Shown here: piece after piece, positions 44,819 to 52,844 of the stretch
How the letters are laid out: each line of letters opens with the position of its first letter
Position numbering within the stretch: the first letter of the stretch is position 1
NCBI GenBank assembly: GCA_047345645.1
Contig: JBLEFH010000002.1
Strand: one strand, 5' to 3'
Source of the DNA: JBLEFH01 sp047345645
Lineage (GTDB): Bacteria; Pseudomonadota; Alphaproteobacteria; Rhodobacterales; Rhodobacteraceae
Length of the DNA stretch: 64,000 bases
Notes under the pieces: generated by a model
The model's database searches: none
The model's input: the letters and a program-made list of their open reading frames with translations, nothing else
What the model was told of the DNA's origin: nothing
Translations under genes and position numbers: made by a program

Positions 44819-44988
44819 TCCCTAAACTCGGACCTTGTTTCCGGTAAGACCGGGCCCTTTTATCGTGCGGATCTTCTTCGATCCTTCCTGTTGTGAGCGC
44901 GACGTTGCATGATTCTTGGGCAGTTTGCAACGGTTGTGTTTCAAAAAATGTCAGAATGTTAAGGGGCGCATTAACTATTTTATTCCAT

Positions 44989-45002
44989 GTTAAGCGCTTA
45001 AC
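44989..45002. promoter_or_regulatory. Perfect 14-bp palindrome upstream of proS
   Basis: GTTAAGCGCTTAAC is fully self-complementary and centred about 95 bases before the proS ATG. The GTTAA/TTAAC half-sites recur 14-31 bases upstream with an 8-base spacer. This is suggestive of an operator for an unidentified dimeric regulator. Confidence 0.4.
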
Positions 45003-45089
45003 CGTGCGGCAACTGTCTGTGCGCGGAAACATCAATTGCACCGCAGCGCGCTCCCGGCTAGACCATGGCAAAGTTTTTTGGAGATCGCG

Positions 45090-46427
45090 ATGCGTCTGAG
45101 CCGTTATTTTCTTCCCGTTTTGAAAGAAACCCCTGCCGATGCGCAGATCGCCAGCCACCGGCTGATGCTGCGCGCCGGGATGGTCCGCCAGCAGGCCGCT
45201 GGGATCTATAGCTGGTTGCCGCTCGGCTATAAGGTTCTGCGGAACATCGAGAAGATCGTGCATGAGGAGCAGCAGCGGGCGGGCCATATCCCGGTTCTGA
45301 TGCCGACCCTGCAATCGGCGGATCTCTGGCGCGAGAGCGGGCGCTATGATGCTTACGGTGAGGAGCTTCTGCGCATCAAGGACAGGCATGAGCGCGACAT
45401 GCTGTTCGGGCCGACCAATGAGGAAATGATCACGGATATTTTCCGCTCTTACGTCAATTCCTACAAGGACTTGCCGCTGACGCTTTACCATATTCAGTGG
45501 AAATTCCGCGATGAGCGCCGCCCCCGGTTCGGGGTGATGCGGGGCCGCGAATTCCTGATGAAAGACGGCTATAATTTCGATCTCACCAAAGAGGATGCGA
45601 TGCACGCCTATAACCGGCATCTCGTCTCCTATCTGCGCAGCTATGAGCGGATGGGGCTGACGGCGATCCCGATGCGCGCGGATAGCGGCCCGATTGGCGG
45701 GGACGACACGCATGAGTTTCTCGTGCTGGCGGACACCGGCGAGTCCGAGGTGTTTTACGACAAGACGATCACCGATCTGCGCCTCGGCGACCGGGCGATC
45801 GACTGGCAGGATCGCGACCAGCTTGAGGGCATCAAGACCGAGTGGACGACGCCTTATGCGCGCACAGACGAGACCCATGACGCGGCGAAATTCGGCGAGG
45901 TGCCGGAGGATCGCCGGGTGCAGGGTCGCGGGATCGAGGTCGGTCAGATCTTCTATTTCGGGACCAAATATTCCGAGCCGATGGGCGCCGTGGTGACGGG
46001 CCCTGACGGGAGCCGCATACCGGTGCATATGGGCAGCCACGGGATCGGGGTGAGCCGTTTGGTCGGCGCGCTGATCGAGGCGAACCATGACAATAAAGGC
46101 ATCATCTGGCCCGAGGGCGTGACGCCATTCCATGCCGGGATTGTCAATCTGAAACAAGGCGATAGCGCGGCGGATGCGGCGAGCGAAAAGATCTATGAGG
46201 CGCTGCAAGCCAAGGGTCTCGATCCGCTCTATGACGACCGCGAGGAGCGGGCGGGCGCGAAATTCGCGACCATGGATCTGATCGGTCTGCCCTGGCGGAT
46301 CACGGTCGGCCCGCGCGGGCTGGAAAAGGGCGTGGTTGAGCTGACCTCCCGCCGGACGGGTGAGAGCGAAGAGCTGTCGCCAGAAGCCGCCGTGGATCGG
46401 ATCGCGCAGATTTACGCCGACGTTTAA
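45090..46427 (+). CDS. proS: Prolyl-tRNA synthetase, short alphaproteobacterial type
   Basis: ProS charges tRNA-Pro. The 445-residue protein is a class II synthetase: motif 1 is in the HIPVLMPTLQSADLWRESGRY region, motif 2 in FRDERRPRFGVMRGREFLMKDGYNF, and motif 3 in MGSHGIGVSRLVGALIEA. An anticodon-binding domain completes the protein. The large editing insertion of typical bacterial ProS is absent, as in the short alphaproteobacterial/mitochondrial type. ATG 45090 has GGAGATC just upstream. The gene is preceded by a long palindrome-rich leader region. Confidence 0.96.
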   Translation: MRLSRYFLPVLKETPADAQIASHRLMLRAGMVRQQAAGIYSWLPLGYKVLRNIEKIVHEEQQRAGHIPVLMPTLQSADLWRESGRYDAYGEELLRIKDRHERDMLFGPTNEEMITDIFRSYVNSYKDLPLTLYHIQWKFRDERRPRFGVMRGREFLMKDGYNFDLTKEDAMHAYNRHLVSYLRSYERMGLTAIPMRADSGPIGGDDTHEFLVLADTGESEVFYDKTITDLRLGDRAIDWQDRDQLEGIKTEWTTPYARTDETHDAAKFGEVPEDRRVQGRGIEVGQIFYFGTKYSEPMGAVVTGPDGSRIPVHMGSHGIGVSRLVGALIEANHDNKGIIWPEGVTPFHAGIVNLKQGDSAADAASEKIYEALQAKGLDPLYDDREERAGAKFATMDLIGLPWRITVGPRGLEKGVVELTSRRTGESEELSPEAAVDRIAQIYADV

Positions 46428-46445
46428 GCGCGGGTTTTGAAGGGC

Positions 46446-46477
46446 TTGCGGCGCGGCTTTAAAGGGTCGCGCCGCAA
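46446..46477. terminator. Hairpin between convergent proS and lipoprotein genes
   Basis: TTGCGGCGCG (46446-46455) pairs with CGCGCCGCAA (46468-46477) around a 12-base loop. It lies between the proS stop and the stop of the minus-strand lipoprotein gene and could serve both, though neither strand has a strong T tract. Confidence 0.5.
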
Positions 46478-46489
46478 CCGATTATAGCA

Positions 46490-47023
46490 TCAGCCGCAAT
46501 GCCGCCCGCCTTGGATGCGCGCGGAGAGTGCCGCCGTTGCGCCCGCGCTATCAGTGCCGGTGAGGGTCACATCCACCGGCTGATCGTCGCGGAAGGTGAT
46601 GGTGAGGCTGACGACTTGCGGTTCGGTCTCCGGCGCTTCCCATGTTTCGGTGAAGGTGTAGACCGGCACGATGGCGCCGGTCTCGTCCGTTTGCTCGGCG
46701 CGCGCCATTCGTGGATCGGGCGCGACGATGAAGCTGCCGGGGATGGAGATATTCGCGGCGCTCATTCCGGTGTCCGCGCGGAGGGTGAAAAGCAGCGTCG
46801 CCGCGCTGTCGCCGCCGGGCAGGAAATGGACGCCTTCGACCTTGGTGTCGCCGCAGGGGCCTTCCACGGCGCCGCGGTTCGGGTCCGTGGTGGCGATGGG
46901 AACGGATTGCCCGCCGTCGAGCCGCGCGATGGTGAGGAGCGGGCCTTGCGGCGCGGCGTCCTCCACCGGCGCGCAGGCAAGCAGAAGCGGCAGAGAGAGG
47001 GCGGCGCGGATCGTCGGGGGCAT
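46490..47023 (-). CDS. Lipoprotein of unknown function
   Basis: A 177-residue protein with a lipoprotein signal MPPTIRAALSLPLLLACAP, lipobox Cys at about 17. The mature domain is strand-rich with GPCGDTKVEGVHFLPGGDSAATLLFTL and VVSLTITFRDDQPVDVTLTGTDS, and two further cysteines (GPCGD, and RHCG at the end) that could form a disulfide. I do not recognise the family. ATG 47023 follows AAGGAGACC. The open frame extends much further upstream, antisense to lolC, and is disregarded. It is divergent from lolC by 132 bases. Confidence 0.75.
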   Translation of the reverse strand: MPPTIRAALSLPLLLACAPVEDAAPQGPLLTIARLDGGQSVPIATTDPNRGAVEGPCGDTKVEGVHFLPGGDSAATLLFTLRADTGMSAANISIPGSFIVAPDPRMARAEQTDETGAIVPVYTFTETWEAPETEPQVVSLTITFRDDQPVDVTLTGTDSAGATAALSARIQGGRHCG

Positions 47024-47155
47024 GGCGGTCTCCTTGAGATTTAACCCCAGCTTAACCCGCTCACATCCACAGGGGAACCGCCACACAGTTGCGCGAGAGG
47101 GCTTGCTTTGCGCCGCACAATCCCGCATCTCCCCGGCATGAGCGAGAGGAGCATC

Positions 47156-48430
47156 ATGACCCCATTTGCACCCTTTGAATGGACCATCGCCTGGCGCTAT
47201 CTGCGCGCGCGGCGCAAGGATGGCGGGATTTCGGTGATGTCGGTGATCTCGCTGGTCGGGATCGCGCTGGCGGTGTTTGCGCTCATCGCGACCATGGCGG
47301 TGCGCTCGGGTTTCCGCTCGGAATTTGTGGGCACGATTTTGGGGGCCAACGCCCATATGTCGATCAGCCAGAGCCTGTTGGACGAAGACACCGGGCAGCT
47401 TGTGCGCGGGATCAGCAATTACGACGAAATGGCTGAGAATATTGCCGGAATCGATGGTGTGACCCGCGCCGCGCCGGTGGTGCGCGGGCAGGTGATGGCC
47501 TCGACCGGGCAGTATAACAGCGGCGTGGAGGTTTACGGCGAGCGGCTGGAGGATCTTCAGACGCTGCCGCTCATCGCCAACCCCGAGAGCGCGCAGGGCG
47601 ATCTGGCCGATCTTGAGGACGGGATCGCGATTGGCTCGGGCGTCGCGCGGGAACTGGGTGTCGGCGTGGGCGATGTGATCGACCTGATCTCGCCCAATGG
47701 GGTGCAGACGCCCTTTGGCACCTCGCCCCGGATCAATGCTTACAAGATCGTCTATATCTTTCAGGTCGGGCGCTATGACATTGACCGCACACGGATTTAC
47801 ATGCCGCTGGAAGAGGCGCAGAGCTATTTCAACAGCGAAGGCCGCGCGGGCGAGATCGAGGTGATGGTCGAGGACCCCGAAGCCGTCGATGCGCTGCGCC
47901 CGGATTTCTACCGTGTGGGCGGGCAGCAACTGAGCCTGTGGAGTTGGCGCGATGCGTCGGGCAGCTTCCTTGATGCGCTCAAGATGGAGGACAATGTGAT
48001 GTTCATCATCATGGCGATCCTCGTGTTGATTGCGGCGCTCAACATCGTGTCGGGCTTGATTATGCTGGTGAAAAACAAGGGCCGCGATGTGGGAATCTTG
48101 CGGACGATGGGGCTCTCCGAGGGCTCGATCCTGCGGGTGTTCTTCATCTGCGGGGCCATGATCGGGTTGGTGGGGACGGTGATCGGGACGATTCTCGGCT
48201 GTCTCTTCGCGATCTATATCGACCCGATTTTCAGCGCGGTGAACTGGCTGCTGGGGGGCGGCGCGTGGGACCCGTCCGTGCGCTATCTCTCGGCCCTTCC
48301 GGCGAAGCTGGAATGGATGGATGTGCTGTCCGCCGTCGCGCTGTCGCTGTTTTTATCCTTTACCGTCACCTATTTCCCGGCGCGCCGCGCGGCGCGAATG
48401 AACCCGGTGGAGGCGCTGCGTTATGAGTGA
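47156..48430 (+). CDS. lolC: Lipoprotein-releasing system permease LolC/E
   Basis: A 424-residue inner-membrane permease that, with LolD, extracts outer-membrane lipoproteins for LolA. N-terminal FEWTIAWRYLRARRKDGGISVMSVISLVGIALAVFALIATMAVRSGFRSE contains the first helix and the family hallmark. A periplasmic domain is followed by three C-terminal helices (MFIIMAILVLIAALNIVSGLIMLVKNKGRDVGILRTMG...). It ends ARRAARMNPVEALRYE. ATG 47156 is chosen for its GAGAGGAG site; an in-frame ATG 47138 is possible. It overlaps lolD by eight bases. A single LolC/E gene is usual outside gammaproteobacteria. Confidence 0.93.
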   Translation: MTPFAPFEWTIAWRYLRARRKDGGISVMSVISLVGIALAVFALIATMAVRSGFRSEFVGTILGANAHMSISQSLLDEDTGQLVRGISNYDEMAENIAGIDGVTRAAPVVRGQVMASTGQYNSGVEVYGERLEDLQTLPLIANPESAQGDLADLEDGIAIGSGVARELGVGVGDVIDLISPNGVQTPFGTSPRINAYKIVYIFQVGRYDIDRTRIYMPLEEAQSYFNSEGRAGEIEVMVEDPEAVDALRPDFYRVGGQQLSLWSWRDASGSFLDALKMEDNVMFIIMAILVLIAALNIVSGLIMLVKNKGRDVGILRTMGLSEGSILRVFFICGAMIGLVGTVIGTILGCLFAIYIDPIFSAVNWLLGGGAWDPSVRYLSALPAKLEWMDVLSAVALSLFLSFTVTYFPARRAARMNPVEALRYE

Positions 48431-49100
48431 GTCCCTGAAACTCGAAGGCATCACAAAGAGTTACCGGACCGAGGCGGAGACGCTGAACGTGCTGCAAGGC
48501 GCGTCGCTTTCGCTGAACGCAGGCGAGATCACCGCGCTGGTCGCGCCCTCCGGGGCGGGCAAATCGACGCTGCTGCATATTGCCGGGCTGCTTGATACGG
48601 CGGATGCGGGGCAGGTCGTGGTCGCGGGGCAGGACACGGACGGGCTTGGCGAGCGTGGCCGCACGGCGCTGCGCCGCGACGAGATCGGATTTATCTATCA
48701 GTTCCACCATCTTCTGCCGGAGTTTTCGGCGCTGGAGAACATCACCTTGCCGCAGCGCGCGGCGGGTGTGGCGCTTGGTCAAGCCGAAGAGCGGGGGCGG
48801 GATTTGCTGGCCCGCGTGGGGCTGGAAGGCCGGATGGATCATCGCCCGGCGGAGCTGTCAGGCGGCGAGCAGCAGCGGGTGGCCTTCTGCCGCGCCATGG
48901 CGAACAGCCCGAGCGTTTTGCTGGCCGATGAGCCAACGGGCAATCTCGACCCGGAAACCTCGGACCGGCTCTTTGATCTGCTGACAAATCTGGCGCGGGA
49001 GACCGGGCTGGCGGCGCTGATCGCGACCCATAATCATGAGCTTGCGGCACGGATGGACCGGGTTGTGAAGCTGGAAAACGGCGCGCTGGTCGCGGGGTAA
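48423..49100 (+). CDS. lolD: Lipoprotein-releasing system ATPase LolD
   Basis: The ABC ATPase of the Lol export complex, 225 residues. Walker A is APSGAGKSTLLHIAG (Ala replaces the usual first Gly), the Q-loop is in FIYQFHHLLPEFSALENI, the signature LSGGEQQRVAFCRAMA, Walker B VLLADEPTGNLD and the switch His in IATHNHELA. QFHHLLPEFSALEN is the LolD-specific motif. It is coupled to lolC through an 8-base overlap, and a GC-rich hairpin follows its stop. Confidence 0.95.
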   Translation: MSESLKLEGITKSYRTEAETLNVLQGASLSLNAGEITALVAPSGAGKSTLLHIAGLLDTADAGQVVVAGQDTDGLGERGRTALRRDEIGFIYQFHHLLPEFSALENITLPQRAAGVALGQAEERGRDLLARVGLEGRMDHRPAELSGGEQQRVAFCRAMANSPSVLLADEPTGNLDPETSDRLFDLLTNLARETGLAALIATHNHELAARMDRVVKLENGALVAG

Positions 49101-49102
49101 GA

Positions 49103-49132
49103 GGCGCGCGGCGAGGTCTCGCCGCACGCGCC
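49103..49132. terminator. Hairpin between convergent lolD and atoE
   Basis: GGCGCGCGGCGA (49103-49114) pairs with TCGCCGCACGCGCC (49119-49132) with a 4-base loop and a small bulge. It fills the 38-base gap between the two stop codons and could block read-through in both directions. No T tract of note. Confidence 0.5.
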
Positions 49133-49138
49133 AAATAT

Positions 49139-50491
49139 TTACGGCAGCGCCGGGATGAGCATCAGGCCCGCAGAGACGACGACGCCGACGAGCACCACCA
49201 GAATGAGGCAGAAGCCCATGATGTCGCGCGCGGAAAGGCCCGCGATGGCCAGCGCCGGGAGCGCCCAGAAGGGCTGGATCATGTTGGTCCAGGCATCGCC
49301 CCATGCTACGCCCATGGCGACACGAGCGGGGTCCGCGCCGAGGGCCTGCGCCGTTTCCATCATGATCGGGCCTTGCACCGCCCACTGACCGCCGCCCGAG
49401 GGCACCAGCACGTTGACGAAGCCGCCGGAGAGAAACGCAATGACCGGCAGGGTCGAGGCGGTCGAGATGGAGGTGAACCAGCTCGTGATATCCGCCGCCA
49501 TGCCGGAGCCTGCCATCATGCCCATGATGCCCGCATAGAAGGGAAACTGGACGAGGATCGCCGCCGCGCCGCCGATGGCATCCTGCACCGCTTTGGTGAA
49601 GGCGCGCGGGCTCTTGTGGAGCGCGAGGCCCACGAAGAGGAAGATCATGTTCACGATGTTGAGGTTCAGCGCGAAGCCGTTCCGGGCGAAGTAAAGCACG
49701 ATGAAGAGCAGGCCAATCGCCGCCGCGAGGAGCGAGACGATGCGGCTGTTTTCAAGGCGTTCCGCCGGGGTGGTGGGGGTGAAATCATCCTCGACGTCAT
49801 CGCCGCCGAGGTCTACATCCCCCGAGCGCACCACTTGCCCGCCATGGTTGAGCATCATGCGGTTGACCATTGGGATGGTCACGACCAGCACGGCTACGAT
49901 GATGAGGTTATAAAGGGCGAAAATGGTTTGCGAGGTGGGGATCACGCCGATCATTTCGGCAAGAAAATGTTCCGGCGTGGCGATGGTCAGCGGGATCGAG
50001 CCGGAGAAGCCGCCATGCCAGATCACGAAGCCCGAATAGGCCGCCGCGATCAGGACGCGGTAATCGGTGTCCGGCACATGGCGGCCAACGGCGCGGGCGA
50101 AGAGGGCGCCGACGACGAGGCCGAAGCCCCAGTTGATCCATGCCGCCGCCAGTGCGACCACGGTGACGAGCACAATGGCCTGTGCCGGGGTGCTCGCGAG
50201 CCGCGCAAGGCTGTTCATCAGCTTTGACAGGAGCGGCGTGCTGGCCATGACGTGACCGGTGACGAGCACCAGCATCATTTGCATGGCGAAGCTGAGGAGC
50301 GACCAGAACCCGTCGCCCCAATGGGTGGCCATTTGCGCCGGGCCCTGGCCTTCGAAGATCATGCCGCAGACAAACACCACCACGGTGAGCAAGAGCACGA
50401 TCACAAACGGGTCCGGCAGCCAGCGCTGCACCCCCGCATCGACGCCGTGAACGACGCGCATCAATGGACTTCTGTTCGCAGTTTCAGACAT
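49139..50491 (-). CDS. atoE: Short-chain fatty acid transporter AtoE
   Basis: A 450-residue permease with about ten hydrophobic helices. It carries the AtoE/SCFA transporter segments PDPFVIVLLLTVVVFVCG at the start, INWGFGLVVGALFARAVGR, YSGFVIWHGGFSGSIPLTIATPEHF and SGGGQWAVQGPIMMETAQALG. AtoE imports acetoacetate or short-chain fatty acids, which would feed ScoAB and PHA synthesis. ATG 50491 with GGGAGG upstream is preferred to an in-frame TTG at 50497. It stands alone here, not beside ato genes. Confidence 0.92.
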   Translation of the reverse strand: MSETANRSPLMRVVHGVDAGVQRWLPDPFVIVLLLTVVVFVCGMIFEGQGPAQMATHWGDGFWSLLSFAMQMMLVLVTGHVMASTPLLSKLMNSLARLASTPAQAIVLVTVVALAAAWINWGFGLVVGALFARAVGRHVPDTDYRVLIAAAYSGFVIWHGGFSGSIPLTIATPEHFLAEMIGVIPTSQTIFALYNLIIVAVLVVTIPMVNRMMLNHGGQVVRSGDVDLGGDDVEDDFTPTTPAERLENSRIVSLLAAAIGLLFIVLYFARNGFALNLNIVNMIFLFVGLALHKSPRAFTKAVQDAIGGAAAILVQFPFYAGIMGMMAGSGMAADITSWFTSISTASTLPVIAFLSGGFVNVLVPSGGGQWAVQGPIMMETAQALGADPARVAMGVAWGDAWTNMIQPFWALPALAIAGLSARDIMGFCLILVVLVGVVVSAGLMLIPALP

Positions 50492-50584
50492 ATTCAACCT
50501 CCCTGTGAATTGCCCGCAATCTGACTCGCGGACCCTTTCAATGCAAGGCCGCGCAAGATTGTTTCAAAGAGTGTTAAAATAAAA

Positions 50585-51628
50585 TTACTCTGTGTTGCAG
50601 ATTCCCTGCAATGCGACCCATTCGGAGTCGTTGATCGCGGGGTCGAACTCGGCCTCGCCGACCGTGTCGCCGTCGCGGATGGCTTCGACGCGGGTGGCGG
50701 CGGCGCCTTCTTTCAAGAGCGCTTCGGCGAAGGGCAGGGAGGGGAGTTTGGCGAGCGCCAGCGCGTCGAGCAGCTTTTCGTCATCAACCGGCTCCAGCGG
50801 CGGCGCAGCGTTCTTGATCTGGAAAGCCGCGTTCTTGGCCGCGTTTTTCGGCAGATCGCCGGTAAAGAGGACGCGGGCGGTGGTCATCGGCCCGGCCTCG
50901 CGGAGCATCGCATCGAAGGCGGGGCGCTCCTCGGCGCGGATCATCGCATCGAGGGCGAAGCCGGCAAAGGCTTCGGGGGTCTCCAGCGTCTCCAAGAGCG
51001 CGGAGTTCAGCAGGATGATATCACCCGGAAGGGTCGCACTCGGCGCATCGCCCAAGGGCAGCACGGCGATTTTCTTGCCAAGCGCGCCGGGAAGCCGCGC
51101 CATGAGTTTGCGCAGCGCCGCGATCCCGTCGGTCGATTTGCACACCCCACGACCGGCGCTGATCTCGCTCAGCACATCGGTGCCGAACCGCTCTGCGCGG
51201 GATTCGGGGATGGCGTTGAGCGTCGCCTGATGGATCCGCTCGGGCAGGAAGATCGCCCCCAGCACCACGGCGCAGACAATCCCGCCGAAAATGCCTTGGG
51301 CGATCCGCGGGTTCGGGCGGCGGCTTGGCGGGTCCTGCACGGCGTCGGCAACGGCCTCGATCGCGGCGACCATATCCGAATCGCCGATCTCGACGGTCTC
51401 ATAGCCTTCTTCATCGGGGGTGAAGCGCGCCGGGAAGCCCTGGCCCTCGCGACGGATCGCCGAAAGCGACCAATGGGTGATTGGCCACTCATTCTGCGGC
51501 TCCAAAAGGATCAGCGTCGCGCGCCCGAACGTGAGCAGCACTTCACGCGGCTCCGCATCCGGTGCGGGCCGCCAGTCGCCCACGGATTCGAGGCGCTGAT
51601 ATTGGTCGAGGGCCGTCTCGCTCTGCAT
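50585..51628 (-). CDS. Membrane protein with degenerate M48-like peptidase region
   Basis: A 347-residue protein. The N-terminal ~100 residues are soluble (QYQRLESVGDWRPAPDAEPREVLLTFGRATLILL), followed by one membrane helix (IFGGIVCAVVLGAIFLP). The C-terminal domain reads SATLPGDIILLNSALLETLETPEAFAGFALDAMIRAEERP. This is laid out like the M48 peptidase strand-helix of the form PGG-x-IYL-x-x-GLL...EL-x-x-VLAHEIGH, but the HEXXH zinc motif is missing. I infer a catalytically dead M48 relative. ATG 51628 (MQSETALDQY) is the probable start. It is divergent from the VIT-family gene. Confidence 0.65.
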   Translation of the reverse strand: MQSETALDQYQRLESVGDWRPAPDAEPREVLLTFGRATLILLEPQNEWPITHWSLSAIRREGQGFPARFTPDEEGYETVEIGDSDMVAAIEAVADAVQDPPSRRPNPRIAQGIFGGIVCAVVLGAIFLPERIHQATLNAIPESRAERFGTDVLSEISAGRGVCKSTDGIAALRKLMARLPGALGKKIAVLPLGDAPSATLPGDIILLNSALLETLETPEAFAGFALDAMIRAEERPAFDAMLREAGPMTTARVLFTGDLPKNAAKNAAFQIKNAAPPLEPVDDEKLLDALALAKLPSLPFAEALLKEGAAATRVEAIRDGDTVGEAEFDPAINDSEWVALQGICNTE

Positions 51629-51749
51629 ACTGCTCTTGTTTTTTGCGATGCAGGATAACCGCAAGGCCGCGCGCTGTCACGGGTGGACGGGCAGCTTTTG
51701 CAGCCGCCCGCCAATCTGTATGGAGAAGGGGCGAAATTTGGAGTGAGTC

Positions 51750-52454
51750 GTGACCAAACCCTGTGCCCATCCTGACGATCCGCATCGTATCAACCGCAGC
51801 GGCTGGCTTCGTGCGGCGGTGCTGGGAGCGAATGACGGGATCGTGTCGGTGTCCTCGTTGCTCATCGGGGTGGCGACGGCGGGGCCAAGCCATGAGACGA
51901 TCCTGCTCGCGGGCACGGCGGCGCTGACGGCGGGGGCGATGTCGATGGCGGCGGGGGAGTTTGTGTCGGTTTCCTCCCAAGCGGATATCGAGCGCGCCGA
52001 TATTGCCCGCGAGAAACAGGCGCTGGCGCACGCTCCGGAGACGGAACTTACGGAACTCGCTGAGATTTATCAGCTTCGCGGCGTGAGTGAGGAAACCTCT
52101 TATCAGGTCGCGAAGGAGCTGCATGAGCATGACGCGCTCGATGCGCATATGCGCGACGAGATCGGGCTGACCGATGCGCTCTCGGCCAATCCGCTGCAAG
52201 CGGCGCTGACCTCAGGGCTGACCTTTTCGCTCGCCGGCGCGATCCCGCTCATCGCGGCGTGGCAGGCCCCGGAGGGCGGGGTGATCCCGGCGGTGCTGAT
52301 CGTGACGCTGCTTGCGCTTGGCCTTCTCGGCGCGACGGGCGCGCGGATTGGCGGCGCGCCGATGCTCAGGGCGATTGGCCGGGTGATGATCTGGGGGGTG
52401 CTGGCCATGGCGCTCACGGCCTTTGTCGGACGCCTCTTCGGCGTCAGCGTTTAA
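51750..52454 (+). CDS. VIT1/CCC1-family iron/manganese transporter-like protein
   Basis: A 234-residue membrane protein of the VIT1/CCC1 family. The first helix region WLRAAVLGANDGIVSVSSLLIGVATAG and AALTAGAMSMAAGEFVSVSSQADIERADI are diagnostic, including the Met/Glu-rich metal-binding helix. Three C-terminal hydrophobic helices follow a charged amphipathic middle. Family members move Fe(II) or Mn(II) out of the cytoplasm. No ferritin-like N-terminal domain is fused. The start is GTG 51750 after TTGGAGTGA. Confidence 0.88.
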   Translation: MTKPCAHPDDPHRINRSGWLRAAVLGANDGIVSVSSLLIGVATAGPSHETILLAGTAALTAGAMSMAAGEFVSVSSQADIERADIAREKQALAHAPETELTELAEIYQLRGVSEETSYQVAKELHEHDALDAHMRDEIGLTDALSANPLQAALTSGLTFSLAGAIPLIAAWQAPEGGVIPAVLIVTLLALGLLGATGARIGGAPMLRAIGRVMIWGVLAMALTAFVGRLFGVSV

Positions 52455-52460
52455 CGCGCC

Positions 52461-52492
52461 AAAAGAAAAGCCGCCTCGGATCGGGGCGGCTT
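52461..52492 (-). terminator. Terminator of the small minus-strand gene
   Basis: AAGCCGCC (52468-52475) pairs with GGCGGCTT (52485-52492). On the minus strand the stem is followed by TTTCTTTTGG, and it begins eight bases past the stop of the small gene at 52501. It also lies just past the VIT1-like stop on the plus strand, but the T tract is on the minus side. Confidence 0.75.
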
Positions 52493-52500
52493 ATCACATC

Positions 52501-52704
52501 TCACGCATGATGCGGCTTGCGCTTGTCTGCCCAAGGATTATCGGGCGTGTCGATCATGCGCCGGATATTTTGCTGCATCTTCCGGGCGGAAATCCGGACC
52601 CGGTTGGTTGTCTCGCCGCGATGGCAGGAGACTGCCCCATTGCTTTGCGCGACTGGCGGACGGTCATCGCCCGGTGCATCGCAGTGTGTATTTTGCTTCT
52701 TCAT
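52501..52704 (-). CDS. Small 67-residue protein with its own terminator
   Basis: A short basic protein starting MKKQNTHCDAPGDDRPP and ending RRMIDTPDNPWADKRKPHHA. The codon composition is like a real gene at its 3' end, and a rho-independent terminator begins eight bases after the TGA, which supports expression. The C-terminal NIRRMIDTPDNPWADKRKP segment looks like a conserved short motif, perhaps nucleic-acid- or protein-binding, but I do not recognise the family. The two Cys (HCDAP, SCHRG) are spaced too widely for a zinc knuckle. The upstream 140 bases (52705-52844) contain the fadB terminator and its likely promoter. Confidence 0.55.
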   Translation of the reverse strand: MKKQNTHCDAPGDDRPPVAQSNGAVSCHRGETTNRVRISARKMQQNIRRMIDTPDNPWADKRKPHHA

Positions 52705-52779
52705 AGTTACTCTTTCCCACAACCCCTAATGGTCGTAACATAACTCAAAAATACACATAATTGTATTGAATACGTCACA

Positions 52780-52813
52780 CAAAAACGTCACCCCGCCCGA
52801 GAAGGGCGGGGTG
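52780..52813 (-). terminator. Rho-independent terminator of the fad operon
   Basis: CACCCCGCCC (52789-52798) pairs with GGGCGGGGTG (52804-52813) around a 5-base loop. On the minus strand it is followed by ACGTTTTTGTG. It lies 32 bases past the stop of the fadB/J gene and ends the beta-oxidation operon. Confidence 0.88.
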
Positions 52814-52844
52814 TTGCATTTTTAGCACCTTGGTTTTGCTGCGT

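Larger units (their letters stand above)
44742..45089 (+). other. 348-base noncoding region between ppx and proS
   Basis: I see no supportable gene here. It holds the terminator hairpin at 44793-44818 and a smaller hairpin CCGGT/ACCGG followed by CCCTTTT near 44840-44862. There is an inverted repeat CGTTGCA-N16-TGCAACG (44903-44932), an imperfect GTTAA-N8-TTAAC (44958-44975) and a perfect 14-bp palindrome at 44989-45002. The second half is relatively AT-rich and probably contains the proS promoter and leader. Confidence 0.6.
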
